Source of the DNA: Metapseudomonas resinovorans DSM 21078
GTDB taxonomy: Bacteria; Pseudomonadota; Gammaproteobacteria; Pseudomonadales; Pseudomonadaceae
NCBI RefSeq assembly: GCF_000423545.1
Contig: NZ_AUIE01000002.1
Span: forward strand, 1-64,000
DNA length: 64,000 nucleotides
Reading direction: 5' to 3'
Below the pieces are notes generated by a model that was not told the DNA's origin, searched no databases, and saw nothing but the letters and a program-made list of their open reading frames with translations. How positions within the stretch are numbered: the stretch's first letter is position 1; each line of letters begins with the position of its first letter. Shown here one piece after another: positions 18,738 to 27,631 of the stretch. A program made the translations under genes and the position numbers.

Positions 18738-19802
18738 ATGAGAATTCTGGTCACCGGCGGAGCCGGTTTCATTGGTTCGGCCCTGATTCGTCACCTGCTG
18801 GCTGAAACCCAGCATGAGGTGCTCAACCTCGACAAACTCACCTACGCCGGCAACCTCGAATCCCTGACTTCGGTCTCGGATTATCCGCGCTACCAGTTCC
18901 TCCAGGCCGACATTGCTGACAGCCAGGCGGTCGGCGAAGCGCTTGCTCGCTTCCAGCCCGATGCCGTGATGCACCTGGCCGCCGAATCCCATGTCGATCG
19001 CTCCATCGACGGACCCGCAGAGTTCATCCAGACCAATATCGTCGGCACCTATAGCCTGCTGGAGAGCGTCCGCACCTACTGGCTCGGTCTGGATGATGAG
19101 CGCAAGACCGCGTTTCGTTTCCATCACATTTCCACGGACGAGGTGTACGGCGACCTGCACGGCGTGGACGACCTTTTCACCGAAACCACGCCCTATGCGC
19201 CCAGCTCGCCTTACTCGGCCAGCAAGGCCGCATCCGATCACCTGGTTCGCGCCTGGCATCGCACCTACGGGCTGCCGGTACTGCTGACCAATTGCTCGAA
19301 CAACTACGGCCCCTATCATTTCCCCGAGAAGCTGATCCCGTTGATGATCCTCAACGCCCTTGAGGGTAAGCCGCTGCCGGTTTACGGCAATGGCCAGCAG
19401 ATCCGTGACTGGCTGTTCGTCGAGGACCACGCTCGAGCCTTGCTCGAAGTCGTCACCCGCGGCGAAGTGGGCGAGACCTACAACATCGGCGGACACAACG
19501 AGCAGAAGAACCTTGATGTGGTCCATGCCATCTGCAACCTGCTGGAAGAGCTGGCACCGCAGAAACCGGCGGGGATCACTCGCTTTGACGAGCTGATCAG
19601 CTTCGTAAAGGATCGCCCGGGCCACGACGTGCGCTACGCCATCGATGCCGGAAAGATCGAGCGCGAGCTCGGCTGGACGCCTCGGGAAACCTTCGAGACC
19701 GGCCTGCGCAAGACCGTGGAGTGGTACCTGAACAACCTGCAATGGTGCCGTCGCGTGCAAGACGGCAGCTATCAACGTGAAAGACTGGGAGCAACAGTAT
19801 GA
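18738..19802 (+). CDS. rmlB: dTDP-glucose 4,6-dehydratase
   Basis: The 354-residue short-chain dehydrogenase performs the second step of dTDP-L-rhamnose synthesis. It begins [20 protein letters not shown] and has the catalytic YSASK and [14 protein letters not shown] 18738 is preferred over an in-frame GTG at 18726. A TACAAT hexamer at 18681-18686 could be a -10 element, but its -35 partner is poor. The stop overlaps rmlA (ATGA). It opens the four-gene rmlBACD operon that supplies L-rhamnose for LPS core and rhamnolipids, and it marks the return to conserved chromosome. Confidence 0.96.
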   Translation: MRILVTGGAGFIGSALIRHLLAETQHEVLNLDKLTYAGNLESLTSVSDYPRYQFLQADIADSQAVGEALARFQPDAVMHLAAESHVDRSIDGPAEFIQTNIVGTYSLLESVRTYWLGLDDERKTAFRFHHISTDEVYGDLHGVDDLFTETTPYAPSSPYSASKAASDHLVRAWHRTYGLPVLLTNCSNNYGPYHFPEKLIPLMILNALEGKPLPVYGNGQQIRDWLFVEDHARALLEVVTRGEVGETYNIGGHNEQKNLDVVHAICNLLEELAPQKPAGITRFDELISFVKDRPGHDVRYAIDAGKIERELGWTPRETFETGLRKTVEWYLNNLQWCRRVQDGSYQRERLGATV

Positions 19803-20671
19803 AAGGGATAATCCTCGCCGGCGGTTCCGGCACTCGACTGCATCCGATTACCCTGGGCGTTTCCAAGCAGCTGCTGCCCATCTATGACAAGCCGATGGTG
19901 TACTACCCCCTGTCGGTACTCATGCTTGCCGGAATTCGCGAGATCCTGCTGATTTCGACACCTCAGGACCTTCCCCAGTACCGCAATCTGCTGGGCGACG
20001 GCAGTCAGTTTGGCGTCCATATCAGCTACGCCATTCAACCCTCTCCCGATGGACTGGCACAGGCGTTCATTATCGGGGAAGAGTTCATTGGCACTGACTC
20101 TGTCTGCCTGATCCTGGGCGACAACATTTTCCACGGCCAGCACTTCACCGACCAACTCAAGCGCGCGGCTGGCAATTCGTCGGGTGCGACTGTCTTCGGA
20201 TATTGGGTCAAGGACCCGGAGCGTTTCGGCGTCGTCGAGTTCGACGAGCACAGCCGGGCAATCTCGATTGAGGAAAAGCCCAAGCAACCGCGTTCCAGCT
20301 ACGCGGTCACCGGACTCTACTTCTACGATAACGACGTCATCGAGATCGCCAAAGCCGTGAAACCGTCGGAGCGGGGCGAGTTGGAGATCACCGATGTCAA
20401 CAACGCCTACCTCAAGCGCGGCGACCTGAAAGTCGAACGCCTTGGCCGCGGCTTCGCCTGGCTGGATACCGGCACTCACGACAGCCTGCTCGAAGCAGCC
20501 CAGTATGTGCAGACCATCGAGCACCGCCAGGGCCTGAAAGTTGCGTGCCTCGAAGAGATCGCCTACCAGAACGGCTGGATCGACAAGGAAAGGTTGTTGA
20601 TTCAAGCCAAGGCTTTTGGCAAAACCGGCTACGGTCAGTATCTGTTCAAATTGGCGGGAGAGAATGAGTGA
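19799..20671 (+). CDS. rmlA: Glucose-1-phosphate thymidylyltransferase
   Basis: The 290-residue nucleotidyltransferase makes dTDP-glucose from dTTP and glucose-1-phosphate and is usually feedback-inhibited by dTDP-L-rhamnose. It begins [18 protein letters not shown] and has the [20 protein letters not shown] sugar-binding region. The start codon ATG overlaps the rmlB stop and its own stop overlaps the rmlC GTG start, so the operon is tightly coupled. Length is normal for the family. Confidence 0.96.
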   Translation: MKGIILAGGSGTRLHPITLGVSKQLLPIYDKPMVYYPLSVLMLAGIREILLISTPQDLPQYRNLLGDGSQFGVHISYAIQPSPDGLAQAFIIGEEFIGTDSVCLILGDNIFHGQHFTDQLKRAAGNSSGATVFGYWVKDPERFGVVEFDEHSRAISIEEKPKQPRSSYAVTGLYFYDNDVIEIAKAVKPSERGELEITDVNNAYLKRGDLKVERLGRGFAWLDTGTHDSLLEAAQYVQTIEHRQGLKVACLEEIAYQNGWIDKERLLIQAKAFGKTGYGQYLFKLAGENE

Positions 20672-21213
20672 ACGTCATAACCACAGCGCTTCAGGATGTA
20701 CTGATTCTCGAACCCCGAGTGTTTGGCGATGAGCGTGGCTTCTTCTTCGAGAGCTTCAACGCCCGCACTTTCGCCGAAGCGACCGGCGTCGAACGCGACT
20801 TCGTCCAGGACAACCATTCGCGTTCCCAGCGCGGCGTTCTACGCGGCCTCCACTATCAGCTGCAACAGGCCCAAGGGAAGCTGGTGCGGGTGGTCGAGGG
20901 GGAAGTGTTCGATGTCGCGGTAGACATCCGCCGTAGCTCCCCGACCTTCGGTCGCTGGGTCGGCGTGCATCTCTCCGCGGAGAACAAGCGCCAACTCTGG
21001 GTTCCGGAAGGATTCGCCCACGGCTTCGTGGTCCTGAGCGAGTACGCCGAGTTCCTCTACAAGACAACGGACTACTACGCCCCCGAACACGAGCGTTGCA
21101 TCCGCTGGGACGACCCGGACCTGGCAATCGACTGGCCGCTCGCCGAAGCGCCACAGCTGTCCGCCAAGGACAAGGCTGGCGTCAACTTCAAGGACGCGGA
21201 CCTGTTCGAATGA
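20668..21213 (+). CDS. rmlC: dTDP-4-dehydrorhamnose 3,5-epimerase
   Basis: The 181-residue cupin-fold epimerase acts third in dTDP-L-rhamnose synthesis. The catalytic His is in GVLRGLHYQ, and the C-terminal [14 protein letters not shown] block is typical. Translation most likely starts at GTG 20668, because it overlaps the rmlA stop (GTGA), follows GGCGGGAGA and yields the family N-terminus. The stop overlaps the rmlD ATG. Confidence 0.95.
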   Translation: MNVITTALQDVLILEPRVFGDERGFFFESFNARTFAEATGVERDFVQDNHSRSQRGVLRGLHYQLQQAQGKLVRVVEGEVFDVAVDIRRSSPTFGRWVGVHLSAENKRQLWVPEGFAHGFVVLSEYAEFLYKTTDYYAPEHERCIRWDDPDLAIDWPLAEAPQLSAKDKAGVNFKDADLFE

Positions 21214-22073
21214 AGATCCTCATTACAGGCAACAACGGCCAGGTGGCTCAGGAACTCCAGCTCGCCCTGGCCGGCAAGGCAGAAGTCATTGCCCTTGGGC
21301 GCGAGCAGCTCGACCTCGCCAATCCCGAGCGAGTTCGCCAGCACGTGCGTGCCCAGGCGCCCGACCTGCTGATCAACGCCGCCGCCTATACCGCCGTAGA
21401 CCAGGCCGAGAACGATTCGGAAGCGGCCTTTGCAATCAATGCCACGGCCCCCGGCGTGCTGGCTGAAGAAGCGGCCGCCCTCGGCGTTCCGCTGTTCCAT
21501 TACTCCACCGACTACGTCTACGACGGAAGCAAGGCCGGCCTGTACAGCGAGGACGACCCGACCCATCCGCTGGGTGTCTATGGCAGCAGCAAACTGGCCG
21601 GCGAACAGGCAATCCAGGCGGTCGGCGGCCAGCACCTGATCCTGCGCACCAGCTGGGTTTACTCCCTACACGGACGCAACTTTCTGCTCACCATGCAGCG
21701 CCTGCTGCAGGAGCGCGAAGAGCTGCGTGTGGTGGATGACCAGGTTGGCGCACCGACCTGGGCGGGCAGCATCGCCGAGGCCACGCTCCAACTGATGGAC
21801 CAGTGGCAAGCGGGCAACCAGCACTGGGGCGTCTACCACCTGACCAATCAGGGAGAGACCTCCTGGTTCGGTTTTGCCAGCGCCATTGCCGAGCAGTTGA
21901 AGGCCGCCGGCAAGCCCTGCGCACACCTGGTGGCCATCCCCTCCAGCGAGTACCCAACGCCGGCGAAGCGCCCGCTCAATTCGCGACTCGACGGCAGCAA
22001 GCTGCAGCGGGACTGGCAGGTAGCCCTGCCAGACTGGCGCGTCGCCCTGGCGGAATGCCTACGCAGAAGCTGA
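21210..22073 (+). CDS. rmlD: dTDP-4-dehydrorhamnose reductase
   Basis: This 287-residue reductase completes dTDP-L-rhamnose. It begins [19 protein letters not shown] and has the catalytic YGSSK. ATG 21210 overlaps the rmlC stop; the frame is open upstream only as a shadow of rmlC. The operon order here is B-A-C-D, whereas PAO1 as I recall it has B-D-A-C, so the operon was reshuffled or replaced relative to that species. A REP-like repeat follows ten bases downstream. Confidence 0.95.
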   Translation: MKILITGNNGQVAQELQLALAGKAEVIALGREQLDLANPERVRQHVRAQAPDLLINAAAYTAVDQAENDSEAAFAINATAPGVLAEEAAALGVPLFHYSTDYVYDGSKAGLYSEDDPTHPLGVYGSSKLAGEQAIQAVGGQHLILRTSWVYSLHGRNFLLTMQRLLQEREELRVVDDQVGAPTWAGSIAEATLQLMDQWQAGNQHWGVYHLTNQGETSWFGFASAIAEQLKAAGKPCAHLVAIPSSEYPTPAKRPLNSRLDGSKLQRDWQVALPDWRVALAECLRRS

Positions 22074-22082
22074 CGCCAACCT

Positions 22083-22125
22083 AGGAGCGAGCTTGCTCGC
22101 GAATCTTCGCAGCAAGCGCGCTCCC
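22083..22125. repeat. REP-like inverted repeat (GGAGCGAGCTTGCTCGCGAA family)
   Basis: The sequence GGAGCGAGCTTGCTCGCGAA is followed after two bases by an imperfect inverted copy ending GCGCTCC, giving a long hairpin between rmlD and dctB. This is the well-known Pseudomonas REP core. A second copy lies at 43872-43931. It may also stabilise or end the rmlBACD transcript. Confidence 0.8.
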
Positions 22126-22210
22126 CCCCTTCTCCGCGCGGGACTTTCCTGGCAACAGCCCGCTGCCGCGATGCCATAATGCGCTTCATCGACCGGCGCA
22201 CAGTGACCGC

Positions 22211-24022
22211 ATGACTGCCATCCCCACTCCCCACCGCCCACGTTGGCGCAGCCTGGTGCTGCTGGCGCTGCTGTTGGCGCCACTGTTGTGGCCGCTGCAG
22301 CACTTCAGCGAGCGCTACTACAGCGAGTCCCTGGCTGAACAGAATCGCCAGACCCTGGACCTCTACGTCGCCAACCTGCTGGGCACTCTGCACCGCTACG
22401 AGGTCCTGCCGCCCATCCTGGCCGACCTGCCGCCGCTGCGCGATCTGCTGGCGGCACCCGACAGCGCGGCCCTGCAGGCCGAAGCCAATCGCGTGCTGGC
22501 CGAAGTCCGCAAGGATACCGGGGCCGACGTGATCTACCTGATGAGCCCTGCCGGTCTCACCCTGAGCTCCTCCAACTGGGATCAGTCAGACAGCTTCGTC
22601 GGCCGCAGCTTCACCTTCCGCCCCTACTTCCGCGAAGCCTTGTCCGGCAAGCAGGGTCGCTTCTTCGGCCTGGGAACCACCTCGCGCAAGCGCGGTTACT
22701 TCTTCGCCAGCCCGGTGCGCGATGGGGCACGGATCATCGGCATCCTGGTGGTGAAGGTGGACCTGGACGATGCCGAGACGCTGTGGGGCAATACCCCGGA
22801 GCAGCTCATGGTGACTGACGCCAACGGCGTGGTGATCATCTCCTCGCGCAGCGACTGGCGCTTCCACGCCACGCGATCGCTGGACAATGCCGAGCGCGCT
22901 GCCATCGCCGCCAACCAGCCCTATCCGACGCAATCACCGCCACCGCTCAAGCTCGATGACAACGCCTGGATGACCCAGAGCCGGGAACTGCAGGAAACCG
23001 GCCTGACCGCCAGCATCCTCGCCCCGCGCCAATTGGTGGATCGCCAGGTGACGACCACCGTCGCCATCGGCGGCGCCACCCTGCTGACCCTGCTGTTGCT
23101 GCTCGGCCTGATGATGCAACGCCGCCGCCACTACCTCGACCGTATCGCCCTCGACGCCCGCGCCCGCCACGAACTGGAGTTGCGCGTGCAGGAACGCACC
23201 CAGGACCTCGAAGCCTTGAACAGCCGGCTGAAGGACGAAGTGCTGGAGCGCGAACAGGCCCAGCAAGAGCTGGTACGCGCCCAGGACGAATTGGTGCAGG
23301 CCAGCAAGCTCTCCGCGCTCGGCACCATGTCGGCGAGCATCAGCCACGAGCTGAATCAACCCCTGGCGGCCATCCGCAGCTACGCCGACAACGCAGGCGT
23401 CCTGCTGGACCACGAACGCTTCGACGACGCCCGCGGCAACCTGCGCCAGATCAGCGAGCTGACCGGCCGCATGGCGTCCATCATCGCCCACCTGCGCGCC
23501 TTCGCCCGTCGCGATCGGCACGCGCCGGAGAGTGTCGCGCTGCAACCCGCCCTGGACGACGCCCTGGCCCTGCTGGCCAAACGCCGACGCGCCATGGACG
23601 TGGAACTGATCCGCGACCTGCCTGACGCACCGCTCTGGGTCCAGGCCGGTGAAACCCGTCTGCGCCAGGTGCTCGGCAACCTGCTCGCCAATGCCCTCGA
23701 CGCCTTGAAGGAAAAGCCCCAGCCACGGCGCATCTGGCTCAGCGCCGAAACCACGGCCGAGGGCGTCGAGCTGCACCTGCGCGACAATGGCCCCGGGTTC
23801 TCCGAAGACGCCCTGCGCCATGCCCGCGAGCCCTTCTTCACGACCAAGACCAGCGCTCAGGGCCTTGGCCTGGGCCTGGCCATCTGCGATAGCCTGATGC
23901 GCGCCCTCGGCGGCGAGTTGCTGCTCGCCAACCACCCCGATGGCGGCGCCCTGCTGACCCTGCGCCTGCGCAACGCCGCTCCGGGCGTCATCCCACAGCC
24001 CCCCGAGGACCTCTCTGCATGA
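22211..24022 (+). CDS. dctB: DctB-like C4-dicarboxylate sensor histidine kinase
   Basis: The 603-residue inner-membrane kinase has a first transmembrane segment (about 12-30), a periplasmic double-Cache/PDC sensor (about 35-285, with FRPYFREAL and GTTSRKRGYFFASPV as in DctB) and a second membrane segment (about 290-308). A short coiled coil leads into HisKA, with the phosphorylated His in SISHELNQPLAAIRSYADN (about 378). HATPase has NLLANALDAL, DNGPGF and GLGLGLAI. It overlaps the dctD gene by four bases. In relatives it senses C4-dicarboxylates, but the TRAP transporter genes usually next to it are absent here, so its target is uncertain. Confidence 0.9.
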   Translation: MTAIPTPHRPRWRSLVLLALLLAPLLWPLQHFSERYYSESLAEQNRQTLDLYVANLLGTLHRYEVLPPILADLPPLRDLLAAPDSAALQAEANRVLAEVRKDTGADVIYLMSPAGLTLSSSNWDQSDSFVGRSFTFRPYFREALSGKQGRFFGLGTTSRKRGYFFASPVRDGARIIGILVVKVDLDDAETLWGNTPEQLMVTDANGVVIISSRSDWRFHATRSLDNAERAAIAANQPYPTQSPPPLKLDDNAWMTQSRELQETGLTASILAPRQLVDRQVTTTVAIGGATLLTLLLLLGLMMQRRRHYLDRIALDARARHELELRVQERTQDLEALNSRLKDEVLEREQAQQELVRAQDELVQASKLSALGTMSASISHELNQPLAAIRSYADNAGVLLDHERFDDARGNLRQISELTGRMASIIAHLRAFARRDRHAPESVALQPALDDALALLAKRRRAMDVELIRDLPDAPLWVQAGETRLRQVLGNLLANALDALKEKPQPRRIWLSAETTAEGVELHLRDNGPGFSEDALRHAREPFFTTKTSAQGLGLGLAICDSLMRALGGELLLANHPDGGALLTLRLRNAAPGVIPQPPEDLSA

Positions 24023-25392
24023 CCAACGCCCTAGACGCCCGCACCCAGGTGTTGCTGATCGATGACGACCCGCACCTGCGCCAGGCCCTCAGCCAGACCC
24101 TCGACCTGGCCGGCCTCAAGGTGCAGGCCCTGGGCGACGCCCAAGGTGTGGCGGAGAAGATCGAAAAGGACTGGCCCGGCGTGGTGGTCACCGATATCCG
24201 CATGTCCGGCATCGATGGCCTGGAGTTGCTGCGCCAGCTGCGCGAGCGCGACCCTGACCTGCCGGTCCTGCTGATCACCGGCCACGGCGACGTGCCGCTG
24301 GCGGTGCAGGCCATGCGTGCGGGCGCCTACGACTTCCTGGAAAAACCCTTCCCCAGCGACCAGTTGCTGGACAGCGTGCGCCGCGCGCTGGATCTGCGCC
24401 GCCTGGTGCTGGAGAACCGCAGCCTGCGCCTGGCCCTGTCCGATCGCCAACAGCTCAGCGGCCGTCTCGTAGGTCAGTCGCCGGCCATGCAGCGCCTGCG
24501 TGAACAGATCGGTGCCCTCGCCGCCACCAACGCGGACGTGCTCATCCTCGGCGAAACCGGCGCCGGCAAGGAGGTCGTGGCGCGCGCCCTGCACGACTTG
24601 TCGGCACGCCGTGATGGCCCCTTCGTCGCCATCAACGCCGGCGCCCTGGCCGAGTCTGTGGTGGAGAGCGAGCTGTTCGGCCACGAGCAGGGCGCGTTCA
24701 CCGGTGCGCAGAAACGCCGCATCGGCAAGTTCGAGTTCGCCAACGGCGGCACCGTATTCCTCGACGAAATCGAGAGCATGAGCCTGGACGTCCAGGTCAA
24801 ACTGCTGCGCATGCTGCAGGAGCGCGTGGTGGAGCGCCTGGGTGCCAACCAGCTGATCCCCCTGGATATCCGTGTGATCGCCGCCACCAAGGAAGACCTG
24901 CGCCAGGCCGCCGACCAGGGCCGCTTCCGCGCCGACCTTTATTACCGCCTGAACGTCGCCAGCCTGCGCATTCCGCCACTGCGCGAACGCGGTGAAGACG
25001 CCTTGACGTTGTTCCAGCACTTCGCCGACGCAGCGCGCGGCCGTCATGGGATGGCCCCGCGCAGCCTCGACAGCAGCCAGCGCGCCCTGCTCCTGACCCA
25101 CGCCTGGCCGGGCAACGTGCGCGAGCTGCAGAACGCCGCGGAACGCTTTGCCCTCGGCCTGGACCTGGCCCTGGACAACACGCCGGTGGACCTGCCGAAA
25201 GTGGACGGTGGCCTCAGCGAACAGGTGGAAGCCTTCGAGCGCGCACTGATCGCCGCCGAGCTGACCCGCCCCCATGGCTCGCTGCGCAGCGTGGCCGAAG
25301 CCCTTGGCCTGCCGCGCAAGACCCTCTCGGACAAGCTGCGCAAGCACAACCTCAGCTTCAGCGGCGGAAATCCCGCCGACGAGCAGGATTGA
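24019..25392 (+). CDS. dctD: DctD-like sigma54-dependent response regulator
   Basis: The 457-residue NtrC-family activator has a receiver domain with phospho-acceptor Asp59 (VVVTDIRMSGIDGLELL), then an AAA+ domain with Walker A GETGAGKE (about 178), the sigma54-contact loop GAFTGA and FLDEIES. A C-terminal Fis-type helix-turn-helix follows (GSLRSVAEALGLPRKTLSDK). It should activate RpoN promoters when phosphorylated by the DctB partner. The only sigma54 promoter I see nearby lies 73 bases after its stop, in front of a structured RNA-like region rather than a gene. Confidence 0.92.
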   Translation: MTNALDARTQVLLIDDDPHLRQALSQTLDLAGLKVQALGDAQGVAEKIEKDWPGVVVTDIRMSGIDGLELLRQLRERDPDLPVLLITGHGDVPLAVQAMRAGAYDFLEKPFPSDQLLDSVRRALDLRRLVLENRSLRLALSDRQQLSGRLVGQSPAMQRLREQIGALAATNADVLILGETGAGKEVVARALHDLSARRDGPFVAINAGALAESVVESELFGHEQGAFTGAQKRRIGKFEFANGGTVFLDEIESMSLDVQVKLLRMLQERVVERLGANQLIPLDIRVIAATKEDLRQAADQGRFRADLYYRLNVASLRIPPLRERGEDALTLFQHFADAARGRHGMAPRSLDSSQRALLLTHAWPGNVRELQNAAERFALGLDLALDNTPVDLPKVDGGLSEQVEAFERALIAAELTRPHGSLRSVAEALGLPRKTLSDKLRKHNLSFSGGNPADEQD

Positions 25393-25464
25393 TCGGCAAT
25401 AATCCGCTCAACCGGCGTATCCGCGCTGGCGCGAAAGCCCGAGACAGAGCGGTTTCGCCGCAAT

Positions 25465-25478
25465 GGCACAAGGCTTGC
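25465..25478 (+). promoter_or_regulatory. Sigma54 (RpoN) -24/-12 promoter
   Basis: TGGCACAAGGCTTGC at 25464-25478 has GG at 25465-25466 and GC at 25477-25478 separated by exactly ten bases, a near-perfect -24/-12 element. The predicted start point is about 25490. It lies 73 bases after dctD, which encodes a sigma54 activator. In PAO1 this position would serve dctPQM; here there is no such gene. Confidence 0.75.
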
Positions 25479-25489
25479 CCTTCGAGAAG

Positions 25490-25668
25490 CAATCCCTGCC
25501 TGGTGCAGGGTCAGGAGGCTGGGCTCGCAAGTGCCTGACCTCTCCCCGACCTGGCCACAAGCCAGCCACGGGGTCCTCTCATGATCGCCGTCGGGTACTG
25601 GCCCGCGGCAACACCTGGCTACCCGCCGGGTGTCCGAACGAGCCCGGCCCTGCGCCGGGCTTTTTCAT
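25490..25668 (+). ncRNA. Candidate RpoN-dependent structured small RNA
   Basis: Downstream of the sigma54 promoter the sequence forms a series of clean hairpins. They are CCCTGC/GCAGGG (25494-25510), GGTCAGG/CCTGACC (25509-25540), CCCCG plus CTGGC pairing with GCCAG plus CGGGG (25544-25573), CGGGTA/TACCCG (25592-25625), and a terminator hairpin with five T residues (25642-25665). The first two stems overlap by two bases, so they compete or stack. No credible ORF with a ribosome site spans it. By analogy with CrcZ and NrsZ, sigma54-driven small RNAs next to two-component systems, this may be the output of DctBD. It lacks obvious repeated CA-rich Hfq/Crc sites. Confidence 0.5.
25642..25665 (+). 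terminator. Intrinsic terminator
   Basis: Seven-base-pair GC stem (GCCCGGC/GCCGGGC) with a five-base loop followed by TTTTT at 25661-25665. It ends the candidate small RNA, or any transcript reading out of dctD. Confidence 0.85.
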
Positions 25669-26083
25669 GCGCGCGAGACGCGGGGCGATGAACCGGAGCA
25701 GAACGCCCCGAACGGGCGCTTTTCTCGCTTCTCAAGTTCGTAATTCAACGCCATTTCAGAAGTCGGACCTGATCCAAAAGACGCTCATCTGATGTCAATG
25801 TGCCTACGCGCGAACATGATTTCTCTTGTTGAAATTTCACGGCTTTCCTAATTAAAAAACTCCCACTTATAGCGAAATAAACGGGATTAATTCGTCAATT
25901 TCCTACAAGAAAAATAGTGCTTTCCCGTAGAAATCAATGCCATGCAAGTTGCAACTTGAAGGCCCTGCAAAACCGACTAGTTTGTATTAGGCGCCGCCTG
26001 GGATGGCTTGCCAAACCCTCTAGATTGCTAGTCCTGAGCCGCAATCCGCAGTAGCCCCCTTCCCTCCACGACAGTAAGGAAAT
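25666..26083. other. Intergenic, AT-rich arc upstream region with a second terminator and a palindrome
   Basis: No gene is seen. A second terminator-like hairpin lies at 25704-25724 (CGCCC/GGGCG followed by CTTTTC). From about 25800 to 25990 the sequence is unusually AT-rich for this genome. A perfect 14-base palindrome, CAAGTTGCAACTTG, sits at 25945-25958, about 200 bases upstream of the predicted arcD start point. Its binding protein is unknown. Confidence 0.55.
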
Positions 26084-26096
26084 TGTCAGAATGACA
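26084..26096. promoter_or_regulatory. Candidate ArgR operator of the arc operon
   Basis: TGTCA-GAA-TGACA is a perfect inverted repeat centred about 68 bases upstream of the predicted arcD start point. Pseudomonas ArgR recognises TGTC-containing half sites, and in P. aeruginosa it activates arcDABC from a site just upstream of the Anr box, as here. Identification rests on motif and position. Confidence 0.5.
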
Positions 26097-26109
26097 CATT
26101 AGCCAGCTA

Positions 26110-26123
26110 TTGATCTGGATCAG
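26110..26123 (+). promoter_or_regulatory. Anr (FNR-type) box of the arcDABC promoter
   Basis: TTGATCTGGATCAG matches the TTGAT-N4-ATCAA consensus at nine of ten specified positions. It lies 62 bases before the arcD start codon. At the standard -41.5 position it predicts transcription from about 26158. Oxygen-limited induction of the operon by Anr is therefore expected. Confidence 0.8.
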
Positions 26124-26184
26124 AACGCAGTCAAAAGACTGCGCGCTCAATAAGCACAGTTCCTACTTGGGATGGAGGTGCAAA

Positions 26185-27612
26185 ATGTCAGAATCGTCCG
26201 ACAAGCTTAAACTAGGCGCTTTAGTGGCCCTGGTTGTCGGCTCAATGGTGGGCGGGGGTATTTTCTCGCTTCCGCAGAACATGGCTGCCAGTGCCGATGT
26301 CGGCGCCATTCTTATCGGTTGGGCCATTACCGCGGTGGGCATGCTCACCCTGGCATTCGTCTTCCAGACCCTGGCCAACCGCAAACCGGACCTCGACGGC
26401 GGGGTGTACGCCTACGCCAAGGCCGGGTTCGGCGACTACATGGGTTTCTCCTCGGCCTGGGGCTACTGGATCAGTGCCTGGCTGGGCAACGTCGGTTACT
26501 TCGTGCTGTTGTTCAGTACCCTGGGGTACTTCTTCCCGATCTTCGGCGAGGGCAACACGCTGGCGGCCATCATCGGCGCCTCCATCGTCCTCTGGGCCGT
26601 GCATTTCCTGGTGCTGCGCGGGATCAAGGAAGCGGCCTTCATCAACCTGGTGACCACCATCGCCAAGGTGGTGCCGCTGTTCCTGTTCATCCTCATCTGC
26701 CTGTTCGCCTTCAAGCTGGATATCTTCACCGCTGACATCTGGGGTTCGAAGAACATCGAGCTGGGCAGCGTGATGAACCAGGTGCGCAACATGATGCTGG
26801 TCACCGTCTGGGTGTTCATCGGCATCGAGGGCGCGAGCATCTTCTCCGCCCGCGCCGAGAAGCGCAGCGATGTGGGCAAGGCCACCGTGCTGGGCTTCAT
26901 CATCGTGCTGTTGCTGCTGGTGCTGGTGAACGTGCTGTCCCTCGGCATCATGACCCAGCCGGAACTGGCCAAGCTGCAGAACCCCTCGATGGCGGCTGTG
27001 CTCAAGCACGTGGTCGGCGACTGGGGTGCGGTGCTGATCAGCGTCGGTCTGGTCATCTCCCTGGTCGGTGCCCTGCTCTCCTGGGTGCTGCTCTGCGCCG
27101 AGATCCTCTTCGCCGCGGCCAAGGACCACACCATGCCGGCCTTCATCCGCAAGGAGAACGCCAACCAGGTCCCGGCCAACGCCCTGTGGCTGACCAACGC
27201 GATGGTGCAGATCTTCCTGATCATCACGCTGTTCAGCGCCAGCACCTACCTGTCGCTGATCTACCTCGCCACCTCCATGATCCTGGTGCCCTACCTCTGG
27301 TCCGCCGCCTACGCGTTTCTACTGCCCCTGCGTGGCGAAGGCTACGAACAGGATGCCTCGGACCGGAACAAGGACCTGGTCATCGCGGCCATCGCGCTGA
27401 TCTACGCCGTCTGGCTGCTGTATGCCGGCGGCGTGAAGTACCTGCTGCTCTCCGCCCTGCTTTACGCACCAGGCGTGATTCTCTTCGCCAAGGCCAAACG
27501 GGAAGTTGGCCAACCGGTATTCACCAATGTCGAGAAGCTGATCTTCGCCGCCGTGGTAATCGGCGCGCTCGTGGCGGCCTACGGCCTCTACGACGGCTTC
27601 CTGACCCTGTAA
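26185..27612 (+). CDS. arcD: Arginine/ornithine antiporter
   Basis: The 475-residue inner-membrane protein has about 12-13 hydrophobic segments and exchanges external arginine for internal ornithine in the arginine deiminase pathway. It begins MSESSDKLKLGALVALVVG, then SMVGGGIFSLPQNMA, the APC-family start. ATG 26185 follows GGAGGTG at 26174-26180. The frame is open upstream through the Anr box, but that part is promoter. It is the first gene of arcDABC, 19 bases ahead of arcA. Confidence 0.95.
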   Translation: MSESSDKLKLGALVALVVGSMVGGGIFSLPQNMAASADVGAILIGWAITAVGMLTLAFVFQTLANRKPDLDGGVYAYAKAGFGDYMGFSSAWGYWISAWLGNVGYFVLLFSTLGYFFPIFGEGNTLAAIIGASIVLWAVHFLVLRGIKEAAFINLVTTIAKVVPLFLFILICLFAFKLDIFTADIWGSKNIELGSVMNQVRNMMLVTVWVFIGIEGASIFSARAEKRSDVGKATVLGFIIVLLLLVLVNVLSLGIMTQPELAKLQNPSMAAVLKHVVGDWGAVLISVGLVISLVGALLSWVLLCAEILFAAAKDHTMPAFIRKENANQVPANALWLTNAMVQIFLIITLFSASTYLSLIYLATSMILVPYLWSAAYAFLLPLRGEGYEQDASDRNKDLVIAAIALIYAVWLLYAGGVKYLLLSALLYAPGVILFAKAKREVGQPVFTNVEKLIFAAVVIGALVAAYGLYDGFLTL

Positions 27613-27631
27613 CCCGTAAGGAGACCCTGCC

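Noticed and set aside
25490-25668. CrcZ/CrcY identity for the candidate RNA
   Set aside because: CrcZ-type RNAs carry several CA-rich Hfq/Crc-binding motifs and lie beside cbrB; neither is seen here.
25463-25792. A 109-codon plus-strand frame across the candidate small RNA
   Set aside because: It runs through a strong terminator, begins inside the sigma54 promoter and has no ribosome site; the RNA reading explains the inverted repeats better.
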